The notes beneath the pieces were generated by a model, which had not been told where the DNA came from, ran no database searches, and saw only the letters and a list, made by a program, of their open reading frames with translations. The position numbers and the translations under genes were made by a program. Positions 42,627 through 44,284 of a stretch of DNA of 44,284 nt are shown in pieces (positions within the stretch are counted from its first letter, which is position 1; each line of letters opens with the position of its first letter). Source of the DNA: Prochlorococcus sp. AG-409-J03 (GTDB lineage: Bacteria; Cyanobacteriota; Cyanobacteriia; PCC-6307; Cyanobiaceae); contig QCJZ01000004.1 in assembly GCA_003215695.1 (NCBI GenBank), positions 1-44,284 of the forward strand, in the 5' to 3' direction.

Positions 42627-42971
42627 TTATTCTGGTAAAGAACCACCATGACAATAACCAACTGCTAGTGAATTTATATCCATAGCTCTTTGGGATCTAT
42701 TTATTTTATTTGACTTTATATACTTTGTTGTTTTATCTATGCACGAGGCACTTGAAGATGTATACCTAACTATAGGGTATATGTATAAGACTCCTGCAAT
42801 TAAAATAGCTGAATAAGCTATATACTTTTTATTATCATTAACAAAATTATTGAATTTCCTTTTATTTTTAAGAATTTTAGAAAGCCATGAATCAGGTAAT
42901 CCGATTTGAACAAACAAGATTTCTACCCACCATGGAAGCTTACTTTGATTTTTATCTGAATTACTTTTCAT
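42627..42971 (-). CDS. single-span membrane protein, 114 aa
   Basis: The N-terminus is polar (MKSNSDKNQSKLPWWVEILF), followed by FVQIGLPDSWLSKILKN. A hydrophobic helix (YIAYSAILIAGVLYIYPIV) sits at about residues 50-68, and the C-terminus has two cysteines (SASCIDKTT and VGYCHGG). One membrane span is predicted with a soluble C-terminal domain that could hold a disulfide if periplasmic. I do not recognise a family. Confidence 0.6.
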   Translation of the reverse strand: MKSNSDKNQSKLPWWVEILFVQIGLPDSWLSKILKNKRKFNNFVNDNKKYIAYSAILIAGVLYIYPIVRYTSSSASCIDKTTKYIKSNKINRSQRAMDINSLAVGYCHGGSLPE

Positions 42972-43191
42972 AGTGATAGTTAGATTAGTTAACCCTTTAA
43001 TAAATAATGTTTGGGTTCATACCCTTTCAATATACCAATTAAAATATATCTCATTTTAATAAAAATGGAATTCTCTCCCACATCTTTTATGAGTATTTAC
43101 TCTTATTTAACTCGTCTTTTCAATCCTTGACTCATCTGATTGATTTTTAGATAAAATATAGTGTATTATTTTTAAGGATAGTTTGGTTTCA

Positions 43192-43461
43192 ATGGCAAAA
43201 AGAAGACGTAAACTTAGTCCTGAATTAGAAAAAAACATTACATTAGCCAAGAAAGAAATTGAATTAATTACAGCGATAATTCATGATATTGATGAAGAGG
43301 ATATTCAGGAAGAATATAAGAGTGCATTTTTACCTGTAATGAGTACTTATATGTCCCTTGACCAAATGTATAAGGAGGTTGGTCTTAATGATGAAACCAC
43401 AAATCTTCATAAACTCTATTTGACAAATTTAGAAAAATTTAAAAATGAATATGAGCTCTAG
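43192..43461 (+). CDS. small helical protein, 89 aa
   Basis: The ATG at 43192 is used rather than an upstream in-frame TTG at 43183. The product is MAKRRRKLSPELEKNITLAK, followed by KEIELITAIIHDIDEEDIQE and a further helical segment (MSTYMSLDQMYKEVGLND). It is strongly acidic after a basic start and looks all-alpha and cytosolic. No family is known to me. Confidence 0.6.
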   Translation: MAKRRRKLSPELEKNITLAKKEIELITAIIHDIDEEDIQEEYKSAFLPVMSTYMSLDQMYKEVGLNDETTNLHKLYLTNLEKFKNEYEL

Positions 43462-43644
43462 AATTACAAAGTTCTTAACTTAAAGTATTCCTATTATTTA
43501 GGCAAATAGGTAAAATATCCTTTTAATTTATATAAATTTAAATAATATTTAAGTAATATAAATTCGTTTTACTTCGTACAAATCTAATTTTTTTATTAAT
43601 TAATAAAGCTATTTTTTTGAAAACATTATATTAAGTAAAAACTT

Positions 43645-43803
43645 ATGGCAGACAATCTGTGCGAAATCGATTTGGCGATGAACATGATCAAAGAAGAAAT
43701 AATACAAGAACTTTCAGAGTGTGTGTCAAAGCAAAATAACTCCTCTGCATATCGCAACAAATCATCTATCAACCTTTCTTTCTCCGATTCGTCTTTGGAG
43801 TAG
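43645..43803 (+). CDS. putative small protein, 52 aa
   Basis: ATG 43645 to TAG 43803. The product starts MADNLCEIDLAMNMIKEEII, then QELSECVSKQNNSSAYRNKS and a Ser-rich tail. The N-terminal half would form an acidic helix with two cysteines. It overlaps the convergent DUF2103 gene by 35 bases, which is more than usual, so the call is tentative. Confidence 0.4.
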   Translation: MADNLCEIDLAMNMIKEEIIQELSECVSKQNNSSAYRNKSSINLSFSDSSLE

Positions 43804-44068
43804 TTTTTTTAATCATTTCTTTAATTTCATTCTCGTCCAAGTCTGTAACGACAAAGACCTCTTGTACAAGTTTCCCCTTCCTCGCTAGTAACTTGTAGCC
43901 TTCTCTAGTTTTTACAGTGACTTTCAGAAGAAGTTTTTCGCCTTTACCATTTGTTTTTGCTAACGAAGCAGGTGTGATTGTCTTGATGTTGTTACTTTCA
44001 GCAATTTTTTTTAACCAATTTATTAAACCTTCTATATGTGTGCTGTGGTTTTGAACGAGTCTACCCAT
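43769..44068 (-). CDS. DUF2103 family protein
   Basis: 99 aa. The sequence MGRLVQNHSTHIEGLINWLK, then TITPASLAKTNGKGEKLLLK, TREGYKLLARKGKLVQEVFVV and TDLDENEIKEMIKKTTPK, fits the cyanobacterial and archaeal DUF2103 (possible metal-binding) proteins, with the NHSTHI start. The C-terminus is basic. The role is unknown. It is divergent from petN. Confidence 0.85.
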   Translation of the reverse strand: MGRLVQNHSTHIEGLINWLKKIAESNNIKTITPASLAKTNGKGEKLLLKVTVKTREGYKLLARKGKLVQEVFVVTDLDENEIKEMIKKTTPKTNRRKKG

Positions 44069-44148
44069 GGTTTGCTTGATTTTTTCTGTAATTTCTCAAT
44101 TGCGTTTAATTTCTCTAGATGAACACAATTCATCCCTTTTTAATACGT

Positions 44149-44154
44149 TATAAT
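44149..44154 (+). promoter_or_regulatory. probable -10 element for petN
   Basis: TATAAT at 44149-44154 lies 20 bases before the petN ATG, consistent with a short leader. No convincing -35 hexamer is seen at the usual distance, which is common in AT-rich cyanobacterial promoters. Confidence 0.4.
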
Positions 44155-44174
44155 TTAGAAAATTAGTTAAATTA

Positions 44175-44276
44175 ATGATTTTCTCCTTAGGTTGGGCTTC
44201 ATTGGCTGCGATTTTCACTTTTTCTATTGCAATGGTGGTATGGGGAAGAAATGGTGACGGCTCTATTGATATTTAG
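44175..44276 (+). CDS. petN: cytochrome b6f complex subunit PetN
   Basis: 33 aa single-helix subunit of the thylakoid cytochrome b6f complex. The sequence [20 protein letters not shown], then [13 protein letters not shown], carries the highly conserved [14 protein letters not shown] core of PetN (subunit VIII). The small size is normal. It is essential for assembly or stability of the complex in cyanobacteria. A short polar tail (GDGSIDI) is longer than in freshwater cyanobacteria, as I recall for the marine form. The gene ends 8 bases before the window edge. Confidence 0.93.
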   Translation: MIFSLGWASLAAIFTFSIAMVVWGRNGDGSIDI

Positions 44277-44284
44277 CTATTGTG

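Noticed and set aside
43063-43128. 21-codon frame starting ATG in the 42972-43191 gap
   Set aside because: Too short and without a ribosome site or protein-like pattern; the gap looks like a promoter region.

Overview
The window looks like a piece of a marine picocyanobacterial chromosome, most probably Prochlorococcus. The evidence is the A+T-rich base composition, very tight gene packing (no gap over 300 bases lacks a gene), and several cyanobacterial markers: PetN of cytochrome b6f, a PAM68-type photosystem assembly protein, and the DUF1816, DUF2862, DUF3082, DUF3288 and DUF2103 families. A low-light clade strain is my guess; I could not compare genomes. There is no phage, insertion sequence, CRISPR array or rRNA.

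Layout. 1-4142: a truncated Nramp-like transporter, a lone phosphoribosyltransferase and a string of small, mostly membrane or unknown proteins. 4187-9803: a TauE/SafE exporter, then a compatible-solute module. In it gpgS is divergent from a GH13 phosphorylase, an HAD phosphatase and a glycerate kinase, which together can make glucosylglycerate and break it down again. 9939-13674: a GIY-YIG-like membrane protein, UppP, tRNA-Pro(GGG), MsrA and small membrane proteins. 13765-15516: an ABC exporter half-transporter. 15591-22270: a mostly plus-strand housekeeping run (DUF3288, trpD, carA, a STAS protein, mrnC, rlmB, DUF1816, gatA). 22343-30733: dnaE, then on the minus strand PAM68, rpsO, ruvA, a secreted protein and an EamA transporter, then dnaG.

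31069-33828: a zincin-like protein, umuC-umuD and rlmH. A 54-base near-perfect palindrome upstream of umuD contains a LexA-type SOS box. 34208-40368: ksgA, ispE, DUF3082, a tiny membrane protein, pdhB, secD, secF and a small membrane protein, all on the plus strand. 40439-44284: small proteins, an ArnT/PMT-like membrane glycosyltransferase, a DUF2103 protein and petN.

I found no clearly new multi-gene system. The points most worth a second look are the umuDC operator palindrome, the complete glucosylglycerate synthesis and recycling module, a STAS gene that seems to begin at an AUA codon, a membrane-tethered degenerate GIY-YIG protein, a HEAVH zincin-like protein beside umuDC, and several small ORFs of under 60 codons, including one hidden in the gap between rlmB and the DUF1816 gene.
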